64,000 bases of DNA from Ignavigranum ruoffiae (GCF_900110675.1 NZ_FOEN01000010.1:1-64000), one strand, 5' to 3'. Positions 25,452-35,384 are shown, counted from the stretch's first letter. Program-made: numbers and translations. The notes: a model not told the origin generated them from the letters alone.

Positions 25452-27357
25452 GTGAGGACGATTGATCATTCGTATATAAGTTCTGATTTGAGTGAAACAA
25501 CTTTGTTGCGATCAAATCGACGAATTTTAGATAATTTATTAAGCGATCGAACGACGAATAAAAATATACGCTGGGGAACAGATAATTATTCTTATTTAGG
25601 TTCAGATTATAGTGAAGATAGAGAAATTAAGGTCGATTTAATTACTGGATGGCATGATGGTTTAATACAGCCACGAGCTGATAAAGCAAATGATGTTCAA
25701 TTAGCACGGACTCGGAATCGAGCGGAAGTATTCACACCTTCATGGATCGTTGAGAAACAAGTCAATGCTGTCATGGATGAATTGTGGAATCTACCCCTTG
25801 AGAAATTCCTATCTACTCGTTGGTTAGAAATTACCTGTGGCGAAGCACCTTATATGGTTAATCGATATGATATGATTTCCGGACAAATAATTCCTTTAAA
25901 GGAGCGAGCTGGATTTATTGATGTAAAATTCAGGCGTTTAAATACTGAAATTGCGGATCAAGAACAATGGTTGAAGTTAGCGATTATTATTTATCAATCG
26001 AGTTATGGTTATGAATATCAAGGAGACTCTCTTTTATTAGCTCGAGAGAATTTACTTTTAACCTTTATGGATAATTTCTTCTATATGTTTGGATCCGTAC
26101 CCTCAGAAGAAATTCTTTATCAAATTACTGAGATTATTTCTATGAATGTATTTCAAATGGATGGATTAACTTATCAAATACCATATTCAGATGATGGCAG
26201 AGAATCAGTTCAACTATCTCTTTTCGAAGAGATCGAAGAAGGAACCAAAGAACCTATGATGGCAACAATCTTTCTTTGGAAACAAGAACAAGTAGTGAAT
26301 TTTATTGATTTAGTAGGAGGTTCGTCGGAAATGAAATTTGATGTAGTAGTCGGGAATCCACCGTATCAAAAAGAAGGTAGTGGAACAATGGCAAGGGATG
26401 AGCCGATGTATAATAAATTTATGGATGCATCATTCGAAATAGGAGAAAAAGTTACTTTAATAACACCTGCTCGATTTTTATTTAATGCGGGACAGACTCC
26501 TAAAGCATGGAATAATAAGATGCTCAAGGATCCTCATATTAAAGTACTATATTATGAAAGAGATAGTGCAAAAATTTTTAATGAAACTGATATAAAAGGT
26601 GGCGTAGCAATTACTTTACATGATAAATCCAAGCTTTTGGGTCCTATATTGACATTCTCCGAATTTGAGGAATTAAATCAGATTTTAAGCAAAATATATA
26701 AAAAAAGACAATAAATCATTAAATGAATTGTTATATAGTAAAAGTAGTTATAAGTTTAATGAAAAATTATATGAATCGTTTCCGATATTGAATCAGAAAA
26801 TTTCTAAGAATGAAAGAAAATCAATTAGTTCAAATATCATTGATAAAGCACCCATGATATTTTCAGATGATAAATTATCTGAAAGTGATATCAGAGTTTT
26901 ACTTAGAGAAAGAAATATTAGAAAACTAAAATGGGTAAATTCAGTATTTATTGGATGTCACGATAATTTATATAAATACAAAGTTATTTTACCTGCAACT
27001 AATGGGAGTGGAAAATTTGGAGAAACTCTATCGAATCCTGAGGTTTTTGGCCCCGGAATATTACATTCTCAAACTTTCATTTCTTTTGGAAGTTTTAATA
27101 CATATTTTGAAGCCCAAAGTTTATTGAATTATTTGAAAACAAAATTTTTACGAGCTTTACTTGGGTCATTAAAAGTAACTCAACACAATCAAACAAAAGA
27201 AGTTTGGTCGAATATTCCCCTCCAAGACTTCACTCCGAATTCTGACATTGATTGGTCCAAGTCCGTGGCGGAGATTGATCAGCAACTTTATGCTAAATAT
27301 GGTTTGAATGAGGAAGAGATTAATTTTATCGAGACCAATGTAAAGGAGATGGTGTAG
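25452..27357 (+). pseudogene. Eco57I-like N6-adenine DNA methylase, frameshifted at an A7 tract
   Basis: Two consecutive reading frames (25452-26714 and 26728-27357) together encode one methylase of about 634 residues. The first part has NRAEVFTPSWIVEKQ, a motif-I-like WLEITCGEAPYMVNRYD near 128 and the catalytic NPPY in VVVGNPPYQKEGSG near 302. The second part is the target-recognition end. They join at the seven A at 26700-26706: with six A the frame reads through as ...SKIYKKDNKSLNELLYSKSS. The gene is therefore off in this sequence, or phase-variable by slippage. The start is uncertain: GTG at 25452 is the first usable codon but its ribosome site is very close. The helicase gene follows immediately. 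Confidence 0.8.
26700..26706 (+). repeat. A7 homopolymer at the methylase frameshift
   Basis: Seven consecutive A form the only interruption of the methylase frame. Loss of one A restores it. Such tracts slip easily during replication, and also in sequencing. Confidence 0.7.
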
Positions 27358-30300
27358 TTGTCTGAAAAGGTACAACAAATTAAAACGACCGAAGTTATTA
27401 ATCCTTTAATTTATGCTTACATCACTCCAGAAAATAAAACGAACGACGGCTGGGTAAAGATAGGTTACACAGAGCGCGAATCAGAGAAACGTATCAAAGA
27501 ACAAACCCATACTGCGGGGGTAAAGGCGGTCGAGCTTTGGAATCATACTGCTCGTTTTGCTGATAATGATGAGAGTAAAGAGCCAGTCTATTTCAAAGAT
27601 ACAGATTTTCATTCTTACTTAACTCATCATAATATTGAGCGTCGTCCTTCTACTGAGTGGTTTAAATTTGCAGAAGATGCCATGGAATCTGAAAAGATGT
27701 TTATGGCATTCACCTATCGTAAGAAATATCAAGGCAGACAATCTCAAGGGACCCAATATCAGTTACGTAAAGAACAAGAAGAAGCCGTCAATAAAGCTTA
27801 TGAATATTTCCAAAGCCATAAGGATGGGGAATTTCTTTGGAATGCCAAGCCACGTTTCGGTAAGACTTTATCAGCCTATGATTTAGTACGGCGAATGAAA
27901 GCAGACAGTGTCTTAATTGTGACCAATCGTCCTGCCATCGCCAATTCTTGGTACGATGATTTTGCTAAATTTATTGAATGGCAAACAGGTTACTTATTTG
28001 TCAGTGAATCTGAATCATTAAGTGATCGGCCAACTTTCTCTAGAGAAGAATTTAATGAAGAATTAGAACGACAAAACTATGATGATAACATTGGACAAAT
28101 TGTTTTTTTGAGCCTTCAAGATTTGAAAGGTTCTATTTATCATGGAGGAACTTTCAGAAAATTGGAATGGGTCGGTCAAATTAATTGGGACTTATTAATT
28201 ATTGATGAGGCCCATGAGGGTATCGATACACTGAGGACGGATGTCGCCTTTGATAGTATTAAACGGCAGAACACCCTTCATCTATCTGGTACGCCTTTTA
28301 AACAACTTGCTCAAGGAAAGTTTGGCGAAGATCAGGTTTATAATTGGTCTTATGTGGATGAACAGGAAGCAAAAGAGGCATGGGACAAAGATTCATTTAA
28401 TCCTTATAGTAATTTACCGAAATTAAATATGTTTACTTACCAGATGTCTAATATGATTCGAGATCAAATTACAGGGGCTCAACTTGAAGAAGAGGATAAT
28501 ATTGATTATGCCTTTGATTTGAATGAATTCTTTGCAACCAATGAATCAGGCAACTTTATTTATGAAGCAGATGTGATTAGATGGTTGGACAGTCTCACTC
28601 AGAATGAGAAGTATCCTTTTTCTACACCTCAATTGAGGAAAGAGTTAGCACATACTTTTTGGTTCTTAGATCGGGTTGATAGCGCTAAAGCATTAAAAAA
28701 GATTTTAAATCGACATCCTGTATTTGAAAATTATGAAGTGATTATGGCAGCGGGACAAGATAATCATGAAATGTTTGATGGAGAAGTGAATAAGAAAGCC
28801 CTGGACCGAGTTCATCATACGATTAAGCACTCTGGCAAGCGCACGATTACACTGTCTGTGGGCCAATTAACTACGGGAGTCACTGTTCCAGAATGGACCG
28901 CTGTATTAATGCTTAATAATGTCAAATCAGCATCGCTTTATATGCAAGCAGCATTTCGAGCTCAGAATCCTCATTCATGGACCGCTAAAGATGCACGTGG
29001 TCAAGAAGTCATGTATCAAAAGAAGAATGCTTATATCTTTGACTTTGCTCCTGAACGTACGTTGCAACTTGTAGACGAATTTGCTAATGAATTGAATCCA
29101 TCTACTTCTAGAGGATATGGCACTACAGAAGAACGTGAAGAGAACATTCGTACTTTGTTGAATTTCTTCCTTGTGATTGGTGAAGACTCTCAAGGTAGAA
29201 TGGTCGAACTAGATGCCCGTCAGGTTATGACCATTCCGAAATTCATTAAAGCCAATGAAGTGGTTAAACGTGGCTTTATGAGTAATCTTCTTTTTGCCAA
29301 TATCTCTCGAATCTTTCAAGCCCCTCGTGCAGTTATGAATGTTATTCAAGGGTTCGATAAGACTGAAGAAGGTAAGAAGAAAAATCAATCCTCTGTGCCA
29401 GATCCTCAAGAATTAGAGAATATCGATGTCGATGAGCAAGGGGACTTGATGATTGATGAAGGCATCGTAATCAATAAAGCTGAGAAGATTTTTGGCAAGA
29501 AACAATATGATTTCGAAACCATCGCTAAACCTGAAGTAGTTGAACAAGCTAGTAAACTTCCTGAAGACAAAACTAAGAGTTTTGCTAAAGAACTTGGAAA
29601 AAATGTCATCCAATCTTTTAAAGAAAATGGTTATATGGATAAGTTAAAGGAAGAGTTCAATTTGACTGCCAGAAAGTTGAATCAGCGTGAAAAAGAAATG
29701 GAAGATAAAGTCGTTCAAGCTGTTAATCGCTTTGATACGGAAATTAGTATTCAGAAAGCACGAGAAGAAGATAAATTTAATAAACAGATGGCAGAAGCTA
29801 AGGATGATCAAGAGAGAAAACAATTTGAAAACGACTACCAGCAACATCAGGAAACTTTTACTGCCGAATATAAAGATAACTTGATGAAGACAATTAATAA
29901 GACAGTTGCAAAATATCAGCATGATGTTGTAGAGCAATCTGAAAGAGAAATGAAAGAGAAAGAAAAACTAAGTATTGAAGAGGATATTCGTTCTCATTTA
30001 CGAGGTTTTGCCCGCACTATTCCAAGTTTTATTATGGCTTATGGAGACCGCAATTTAACGCTTACTAACTTTGATACATATACACCAGCTGGGGTCTTTA
30101 AAGATGTAACCGGAATCACATTAGAAGAATTTCGCTTTTTACGTGATGGTGGGGACTACATCGACGAAGAAGACGGTCAATCCAAGTATTTCAAAGGACA
30201 ATTATTTGATGAAATTGTGTTTAACCAATCCGTTCAAGAATTTTTAAATAAACGTGAAGAATTAGCAGACTATTTCGAAGATAACCAGGAAGATATTTTT

Positions 30301-30726
30301 GAATATATTCCTAATCAACAGACTAATCAGATATTTACTCCTAAATGGGTCGTTCAAATGATGGTTAAGCAGTTGGAAGAAGAAAATCCTGGAATCTATG
30401 ATGATAGTTCGAAGACTTTTATCGATCTTTATATGAAATCTGGGCTCTACATTACTGAAATTGTCAAACGACTTTATAACAGTCATGTGATTAAAGAGGA
30501 ATTCCCTAATGATCAAGATCGCTTAAAACATATTCTTGAAAATCAAGTTTATGGGTTAGCACCTACCGAAATTATTTATCGGATTGCAGTCCGTTTTATC
30601 TTTGGTAATTATGGTGATTCGATTAGTCAGAAGAATTTTAAATGCCTTGATGCTTATCCTTACGCAGAGAATGGAACCTTGGAACAAAAGTTGGATGAAG
30701 TATTTGGTTCTGAACAAGAGGAATAG
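27358..30726 (+). CDS. GIY-YIG/T5orf172-DEAD helicase fusion, restriction-modification partner
   Basis: This is a 1122-residue multidomain protein. Residues about 13-105 resemble the T5orf172/GIY-YIG nuclease family (IYAYITPENKT, GWVKIGYTERESEKRIKEQ, STEWFKF). Residues about 150-580 form a superfamily 2 helicase: Walker A-like AKPRFGKTLS at 163-172, DEAH at 283-286, and a motif VI-like YMQAAFRAQNP. A coiled-coil-rich, charged segment follows (about 740-870). The C-terminus (about 985-1122) is methylase-like (NQIFTPKWVVQMM, TFIDLYMKSGLYITEIVKRL, LAPTEIIYRIA). The start is TTG right after the methylase stop, with AAGGAG upstream. Together with the methylase it resembles a two-gene restriction-modification system; DNA specificity is unknown. 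Confidence 0.82.
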   Translation: MSEKVQQIKTTEVINPLIYAYITPENKTNDGWVKIGYTERESEKRIKEQTHTAGVKAVELWNHTARFADNDESKEPVYFKDTDFHSYLTHHNIERRPSTEWFKFAEDAMESEKMFMAFTYRKKYQGRQSQGTQYQLRKEQEEAVNKAYEYFQSHKDGEFLWNAKPRFGKTLSAYDLVRRMKADSVLIVTNRPAIANSWYDDFAKFIEWQTGYLFVSESESLSDRPTFSREEFNEELERQNYDDNIGQIVFLSLQDLKGSIYHGGTFRKLEWVGQINWDLLIIDEAHEGIDTLRTDVAFDSIKRQNTLHLSGTPFKQLAQGKFGEDQVYNWSYVDEQEAKEAWDKDSFNPYSNLPKLNMFTYQMSNMIRDQITGAQLEEEDNIDYAFDLNEFFATNESGNFIYEADVIRWLDSLTQNEKYPFSTPQLRKELAHTFWFLDRVDSAKALKKILNRHPVFENYEVIMAAGQDNHEMFDGEVNKKALDRVHHTIKHSGKRTITLSVGQLTTGVTVPEWTAVLMLNNVKSASLYMQAAFRAQNPHSWTAKDARGQEVMYQKKNAYIFDFAPERTLQLVDEFANELNPSTSRGYGTTEEREENIRTLLNFFLVIGEDSQGRMVELDARQVMTIPKFIKANEVVKRGFMSNLLFANISRIFQAPRAVMNVIQGFDKTEEGKKKNQSSVPDPQELENIDVDEQGDLMIDEGIVINKAEKIFGKKQYDFETIAKPEVVEQASKLPEDKTKSFAKELGKNVIQSFKENGYMDKLKEEFNLTARKLNQREKEMEDKVVQAVNRFDTEISIQKAREEDKFNKQMAEAKDDQERKQFENDYQQHQETFTAEYKDNLMKTINKTVAKYQHDVVEQSEREMKEKEKLSIEEDIRSHLRGFARTIPSFIMAYGDRNLTLTNFDTYTPAGVFKDVTGITLEEFRFLRDGGDYIDEEDGQSKYFKGQLFDEIVFNQSVQEFLNKREELADYFEDNQEDIFEYIPNQQTNQIFTPKWVVQMMVKQLEEENPGIYDDSSKTFIDLYMKSGLYITEIVKRLYNSHVIKEEFPNDQDRLKHILENQVYGLAPTEIIYRIAVRFIFGNYGDSISQKNFKCLDAYPYAENGTLEQKLDEVFGSEQEE

Positions 30727-30800
30727 CTGTCTATTTTAATGACGATTGGACATATTTTAAGAAGAATATCATTTCTAGCACTTTGGAAGGAGGTGAGTCG

Positions 30801-31637
30801 GTGCCGGAATTACCTGAAGTCGAGGCGGTTAAGCGAGGCTTAAATCAGTTAGTCCTGGGCAAAACTATCAAGGATATTCAAATCTATTGGCCACGGATTA
30901 TTACGACAGATTTAGCGCTAGATCAGTGGGTAGCGCTTCTGCAGGGTCAACGAATTGAGGCCATGGACCGCCGGGGAAAATACATTTTATTTATTTTAAG
31001 CCAAGACACATTAGTTTCTCACTTGCGGATGGAAGGCAAGTATTTATTCTATCCAGCTAATCAGCTACCGATTAACAAAGAAAAACATACCCATGTCCGT
31101 TTTATTTTTACGGATGGCAATGAGCTACATTATCACGATGTGCGCAAGTTTGGCCGGATTCAGTTGCTGGATGGTCACGATGTCTCGCCTTATTTCCAGG
31201 CGAAGGGACTGGGGCCCGAGCCTCTAAGTAATGAATTTCAACTCGCAGACTTTAGATGGGGATTGGCCGGCTCATCGCGATCGATTAAACCCTTGCTGTT
31301 AGACCAAAGTTTGGTGGTCGGTTTAGGGAATATTTATGTCGATGAAGTCTTATTTCTAGCTCAGATCCATCCTTTGAAGCCAGCCAATCAATTAACGGAA
31401 AGTGAATCGAAAGCACTTTTTGAGGCGATTGGTCGGATTTTGGCGCAAGCAGTTGAAGCAGGGGGCTCAACCATCCGAACTTATCGGAATTCATTGGGTG
31501 AAGCTGGTAAATTTCAGCAGGATCTTAAAGTTTATGGCCAGGCAGGTCGGCCTTGCCCGCGCTGTGGAACAGAATTAGTGAAAATCCGAGTTCAACAACG
31601 AGGAACCCATTATTGTCCATCTTGTCAACATTTATAG
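30801..31637 (+). CDS. mutM: Formamidopyrimidine-DNA glycosylase
   Basis: This is a base-excision repair enzyme that removes 8-oxoguanine, 278 residues. Because Pro2 is the catalytic nucleophile, the start must be the GTG giving (M)PELPEVEAVKRGL; it is preceded by AAGGAGGTGA. The essential Glu3 and a Lys in the RRGKYILF block are present. The C-terminal zinc finger has CPRC and CPSC (about 244-272). It opens the block mutM-coaE-nrdR-dnaB-dnaI, normally continuous with polA in related genomes. coaE starts nine bases after its stop. Confidence 0.95.
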   Translation: MPELPEVEAVKRGLNQLVLGKTIKDIQIYWPRIITTDLALDQWVALLQGQRIEAMDRRGKYILFILSQDTLVSHLRMEGKYLFYPANQLPINKEKHTHVRFIFTDGNELHYHDVRKFGRIQLLDGHDVSPYFQAKGLGPEPLSNEFQLADFRWGLAGSSRSIKPLLLDQSLVVGLGNIYVDEVLFLAQIHPLKPANQLTESESKALFEAIGRILAQAVEAGGSTIRTYRNSLGEAGKFQQDLKVYGQAGRPCPRCGTELVKIRVQQRGTHYCPSCQHL

Positions 31638-31646
31638 GGGGATATT

Positions 31647-32234
31647 ATGAATGCCATTGTTTTAACCGGAGGGATTGCATCGGGCAAATCGACAGTCACG
31701 CGTTATCTGCGTTCCAAAGGCTATCCAGTCATCGATTTGGATGTGATTGCCCATCAAGTGGTTCAGGCGGGAAGTCCAGGCTTAGCTTTGTTAGTCCAAC
31801 ACTTTGGTCAGAATATCTTAAGCGAAGATGGCGAATTAAATCGAGCCATGATGGGGCAAATGCTTTTTACCAATCCTAAGGTCAAGGAGAAAGTCAATCA
31901 GTTACTTCATCCTTTAATCTTCAGTCAAATGGATGAGGAGATTGAAGCCGAACGTTTGGCGGGTAGCCAGCTGGTTTTCCTCGATATTCCTTTGTTCTTT
32001 GAGTCGTCGTCAGCCTTCGATTATAACCAGGTCTGGGTGGTTTATGTCGAACCAGAGGTTCAAATTGAACGGTTAATGGCACGCAATCAATTAACTCGTC
32101 AACAGGCAATGGATCGGATCAATAGTCAGATGTCCTTAGCTGAAAAAGCCAAAAGAGCTGACCAGGTGTTAGACAATTCAAGCAGTCCAGCCGCCTTGTA
32201 TGCTACAGTTGATAAATTGCTAGAAAGGCTTTAA
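31647..32234 (+). CDS. coaE: Dephospho-CoA kinase
   Basis: This enzyme catalyses the last step of coenzyme A synthesis, phosphorylating dephospho-CoA; 195 residues. The P-loop is LTGGIASGKSTVTRYL at about 5-20. VIDLDVIAHQVVQ and the lid segment RQQAMDRINSQMSLAEK are typical. AGGGGGATATT precedes the ATG. It sits between mutM and nrdR in one operon. Confidence 0.95.
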   Translation: MNAIVLTGGIASGKSTVTRYLRSKGYPVIDLDVIAHQVVQAGSPGLALLVQHFGQNILSEDGELNRAMMGQMLFTNPKVKEKVNQLLHPLIFSQMDEEIEAERLAGSQLVFLDIPLFFESSSAFDYNQVWVVYVEPEVQIERLMARNQLTRQQAMDRINSQMSLAEKAKRADQVLDNSSSPAALYATVDKLLERL

Positions 32235-32268
32235 GATAGTTATAATCGATAGAGAGGGGATGAACAAG

Positions 32269-32760
32269 ATGGAATGTCCGAAGTGTCAATATAATAATAC
32301 TAAAGTCATTGATTCGCGACCGACTGAAGATGGTAAGTCGATTCGTCGACGTCGAGAATGTACACGTTGCGGGGCGCGGTTCAATACGTATGAACGGGTC
32401 GAGTATAGTCCACTCTTAGTGATTAAGCGTGACGGAACCCGGGAAGAATTTAATCGTGAAAAGCTACTTCGAGGAATTGTTCGTTCAGCTGAGAAGCGAC
32501 CTATCTCACGCGATCAGATGGATCGATTGGTTCAGAAAGTGGAGAATCAACTGCGAGAACAACTTGAAACTGAAGTAGAGAGCAAGAAGATAGGTGAGCT
32601 CGTGATGCCCTTGTTAATGGATTTGGATGAAGTGGCCTATATTCGTTTCGCCAGTGTTTACCGTGAATTCCAATCTAAAGAGATGTTCTTAAGAGAATTA
32701 GAAGCGATGGCCAAGAAGAAACATGAGGCTGATCAAGAACAGGATCATTCCGATGATTAA
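32269..32760 (+). CDS. nrdR: Transcriptional repressor NrdR
   Basis: This is an ATP/dATP-sensing repressor of ribonucleotide reductase genes, 163 residues. The N-terminal zinc ribbon has CPKC and CTRC with RRRRECTRCGARFNTYE; the ATP-cone (about 46-136) starts PLLVIKRDGTREEFNREKL. The ATG at 32269 gives the family-standard (M)ECPKC start and a spacing of about nine bases from GAGGGG; the earlier ATG abuts that site. Its last eight bases overlap the dnaB start, indicating coupling. Confidence 0.93.
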   Translation: MECPKCQYNNTKVIDSRPTEDGKSIRRRRECTRCGARFNTYERVEYSPLLVIKRDGTREEFNREKLLRGIVRSAEKRPISRDQMDRLVQKVENQLREQLETEVESKKIGELVMPLLMDLDEVAYIRFASVYREFQSKEMFLRELEAMAKKKHEADQEQDHSDD

Positions 32761-34192
32761 TCCTAATCAATCTTTTAAGGTGCGCCGACAATCCCAACTC
32801 TCTTATTTGCAAATGCAATCGTTAACTCAATTATACCAGCCCATCATCGGCGGACCAGCTTTGAGTCTTTATCTCACTCTGCATTCATTACCGATTAACG
32901 ATGGTCTTTGGACCCATTCTATGCTCCATGCGCAAATCCTTGAAACGCTCAATACTGGCATTAATGCGGTTGATGCGAGTCGAATTCGTTTGGAGGGCAT
33001 TGGTTTGCTAAGGACTTATCAAGACACGCAATCCCATAGTCAAAGCCAGTTACAACAGATTATTTATGATTTGCAAATGCCAGTGGATGCGGCTCATTTT
33101 TTTGATCATCCTCAGTTATCTAATGCGCTATTTCAAGCGATTGGCGATCAAGAATATCGTTTAAAAGTGAAGAGTTGGCAAGTCGATAAGATGGATTCAA
33201 GTCGTTTCAAGGAGATTACGAGTTCCTTTACTCGCGTCTATAATTATCTGACCGTCGGTGAGAATACCGGTCAGGAATGGAAGCAAGAAGATCAATTCTT
33301 ACGTCATCAAGACTCTGATCAGCATTTCAAATATGATGCTTTAGATTTTGATTACGGCAAATTCTTAGAATTACTGATGGCCAATCAAGTGGACCATCAA
33401 GAATTCAATCAAGTATTAAAAGATCACGTACTGACCTGTTATCAACTTTATGGTCTCAATGAGGCAACCATGGCCGAGGTAGTTTTATTAAGTCGCCACC
33501 CTATTCAGCATCATATCCAGATTGATCGGATTAAGCAGATTGCCAAACAACGACTTCCTCAAACCATTAAATCTTCGAATTCGACCAACACATCGGAATC
33601 AACGAGTCATCCCCCTAAAGACACCGACCAAGTGGCTAAAGATTATCAGCAGAAATATCCTCAGTTGAGTGCGGAAGAGATTGAATTGGTCATGTTATTC
33701 GACCAGGTTTCGAACGATGCCTTTTTGTATAATGTTAAGAAACAAAAGAAAGGCTTTGCTACCGACCGCGAATATTATTATATTAAGCAGCTAGTGGAGA
33801 AATCTGATTTGACGCCAGCCGTTTTGAATAGTTTGATTTATTATCTGTTGGTGGTTTTGAATCGAGACAACATATTAAAAGGTGAATTGGAGAATGTGGC
33901 TAATCATTGGTCTCAGATGCAAATTAAGGATCCTGGTATGGCCCTGACTTTAATTCAACGCGAAGAAAAAGTAAAACAGATCAAAGAAAAGCAGCAAATC
34001 AAACAGTCTGCACCTAGCAAGAATTTCAGACGGCGGTCACAACATCAAGAGGTGATTCCTGCCTGGATGAAGCAAAAAGGACAAGAATCTAAACAAGCGA
34101 GTCCACTTCAAGAACCCGCAGGGACTTTGGATGAGAAGACATTGCAAGAACGTATTCAGAAAATTATGGGCAAGGAGGGGCATCCATCATGA
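32753..34192 (+). CDS. dnaB: Replication initiation and membrane attachment protein DnaB
   Basis: This is a Gram-positive helicase-loader component (DnaB of Bacilli, not the helicase), 479 residues. The N-terminal DnaB/DnaD-like winged-helix region (about 1-130) begins MINPNQSFKVRRQSQLSY. A DDBH2-type segment is near 330-400 (YYYIKQLVEKSDLTPAVLNSLIYY). A basic low-complexity tail carries NFRRRSQHQEVIPAWMKQK. The start overlaps the nrdR stop (ATGATTAA) and the stop overlaps the dnaI start, so the genes are translationally coupled. The acting complex would be DnaD-DnaB-DnaI. Confidence 0.9.
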   Translation: MINPNQSFKVRRQSQLSYLQMQSLTQLYQPIIGGPALSLYLTLHSLPINDGLWTHSMLHAQILETLNTGINAVDASRIRLEGIGLLRTYQDTQSHSQSQLQQIIYDLQMPVDAAHFFDHPQLSNALFQAIGDQEYRLKVKSWQVDKMDSSRFKEITSSFTRVYNYLTVGENTGQEWKQEDQFLRHQDSDQHFKYDALDFDYGKFLELLMANQVDHQEFNQVLKDHVLTCYQLYGLNEATMAEVVLLSRHPIQHHIQIDRIKQIAKQRLPQTIKSSNSTNTSESTSHPPKDTDQVAKDYQQKYPQLSAEEIELVMLFDQVSNDAFLYNVKKQKKGFATDREYYYIKQLVEKSDLTPAVLNSLIYYLLVVLNRDNILKGELENVANHWSQMQIKDPGMALTLIQREEKVKQIKEKQQIKQSAPSKNFRRRSQHQEVIPAWMKQKGQESKQASPLQEPAGTLDEKTLQERIQKIMGKEGHPS

Positions 34193-35118
34193 AATCGATT
34201 AAAGATTTAATGAAAGATCAACCCAGAGCATTTCAAAACCAGGAAGATTATCAGACAACCATTCAAGATTTATTAGCCTTCGAACCCATCCAGGACTTTG
34301 TGAATCAACATCAAGCAGACCTTAATCAAGCGATGATTGAACAGAGTATGACCAAGTTCAATGAATTTAAGCGCGAATGGTTAGCTTTTCAAAAGGGTCA
34401 AGGGATGGCTAATCCAGGTTTTGCGCCGGAACTATTTATTAATGGCTCTTATATCGATGTACGTTATCGGCCGACTCAGGCTTACCAGGACCGCCAAGCT
34501 CAGCGCCAACAAGCAGCCTTGTTATCCAATCGGACGATGAGTCGAGATGTTCGCCAAGCCCGCCTAGATCAGTGTTATACGCAGACACCAAGTCGCCAGC
34601 AATTGTTATTGGCGATTACTAATTTTATCGAAGACTACCGTCAAGACCCGTATCAAACACCAGGCTTATATGTTTATGGACCTTTCGGAGTAGGGAAGAC
34701 CTTTATCCTCGGGGCCTTAGCAAATCGATTAATTGAAGACAATATCAGTGTGAATATGGTTCATTGGCCGACCTTTGCCATTGAAATTAAGCAATCCATT
34801 GGTAGCGACCAGACCAAACACTTAATGGATCAATTAAAAGAAGCTGATGTTCTGATGATTGATGACATTGGTGCGGAACCCAATACGCCTTGGATTCGCG
34901 ATGAGGTGCTCAATGCGATACTTGAATATCGCATGAAGGAGTCGCTAGCAACTTTCTTTACTTCGAACTTCAGTATGAGTGAACTCGAACACCATCTCAC
35001 TTATAGCCGTGACGGGGGTCAAGAGTCGATCAAGGCTCAACGCATTATGGAGCGGATTAGATATTTGGCCAAAGAAATCTTCCTTGAAGGCGAAAGTCTA
35101 AGAGGACGGCAAAGATAG
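34189..35118 (+). CDS. dnaI: Primosomal protein DnaI (helicase loader)
   Basis: This is an AAA+ ATPase that loads the replicative helicase, 309 residues. The N-terminal DnaI domain (about 1-90) binds helicase. The AAA+ module has Walker A YVYGPFGVGKTFILGAL near 160-176, Walker B VLMIDDIGAEPNTPWIRDE near 223 and sensor 1 ATFFTSNFS. The ATG overlaps the dnaB stop by four bases, with GGAGGGG upstream. Confidence 0.93.
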   Translation: MKSIKDLMKDQPRAFQNQEDYQTTIQDLLAFEPIQDFVNQHQADLNQAMIEQSMTKFNEFKREWLAFQKGQGMANPGFAPELFINGSYIDVRYRPTQAYQDRQAQRQQAALLSNRTMSRDVRQARLDQCYTQTPSRQQLLLAITNFIEDYRQDPYQTPGLYVYGPFGVGKTFILGALANRLIEDNISVNMVHWPTFAIEIKQSIGSDQTKHLMDQLKEADVLMIDDIGAEPNTPWIRDEVLNAILEYRMKESLATFFTSNFSMSELEHHLTYSRDGGQESIKAQRIMERIRYLAKEIFLEGESLRGRQR

Positions 35119-35131
35119 GAAGGAGACTTGA

Positions 35132-35332
35132 ATGAACGGATTTGAACCTGAACAGTTTCAAAGAAAGAAACGCTTGATTATTGTGGCTCAAGTGATTTTA
35201 TTAATTATCCAATTGGTCACGCTTTGGGCCTATTATTTTAAAGAAAAGCAAACCATCCTTACCCCACCCTTGATTTTGGGGTTAATGATTAACGTCTATA
35301 CCTTGATTAATACAATTTCCCTAGGGAAGTGA
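35132..35332 (+). CDS. Small two-helix membrane protein after dnaI
   Basis: I do not recognise this 66-residue protein. It has a basic N-terminus (FQRKKR) and two hydrophobic helices (about residues 16-35 and 42-62). AAGGAGACTTGA precedes the ATG, the gap to dnaI is 13 bases, and coding-like base use argues that it is real and translated as the last gene of the mutM-dnaI operon. No function can be inferred beyond membrane localisation. Confidence 0.6.
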   Translation: MNGFEPEQFQRKKRLIIVAQVILLIIQLVTLWAYYFKEKQTILTPPLILGLMINVYTLINTISLGK

Positions 35333-35340
35333 TTTGAGGC

Positions 35341-35369
35341 TTGTTTTATCAGCTAGATAATGGTATAAA
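35341..35369 (+). promoter_or_regulatory. Promoter of thrS
   Basis: TTGTTT (35341-35346), a 17-base spacer and TATAAA (35364-35369), with TGG just before the -10. It begins right after the preceding gene and feeds the T-box leader. Confidence 0.7.
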
Positions 35370-35384
35370 AATAGATAAGTAAAC

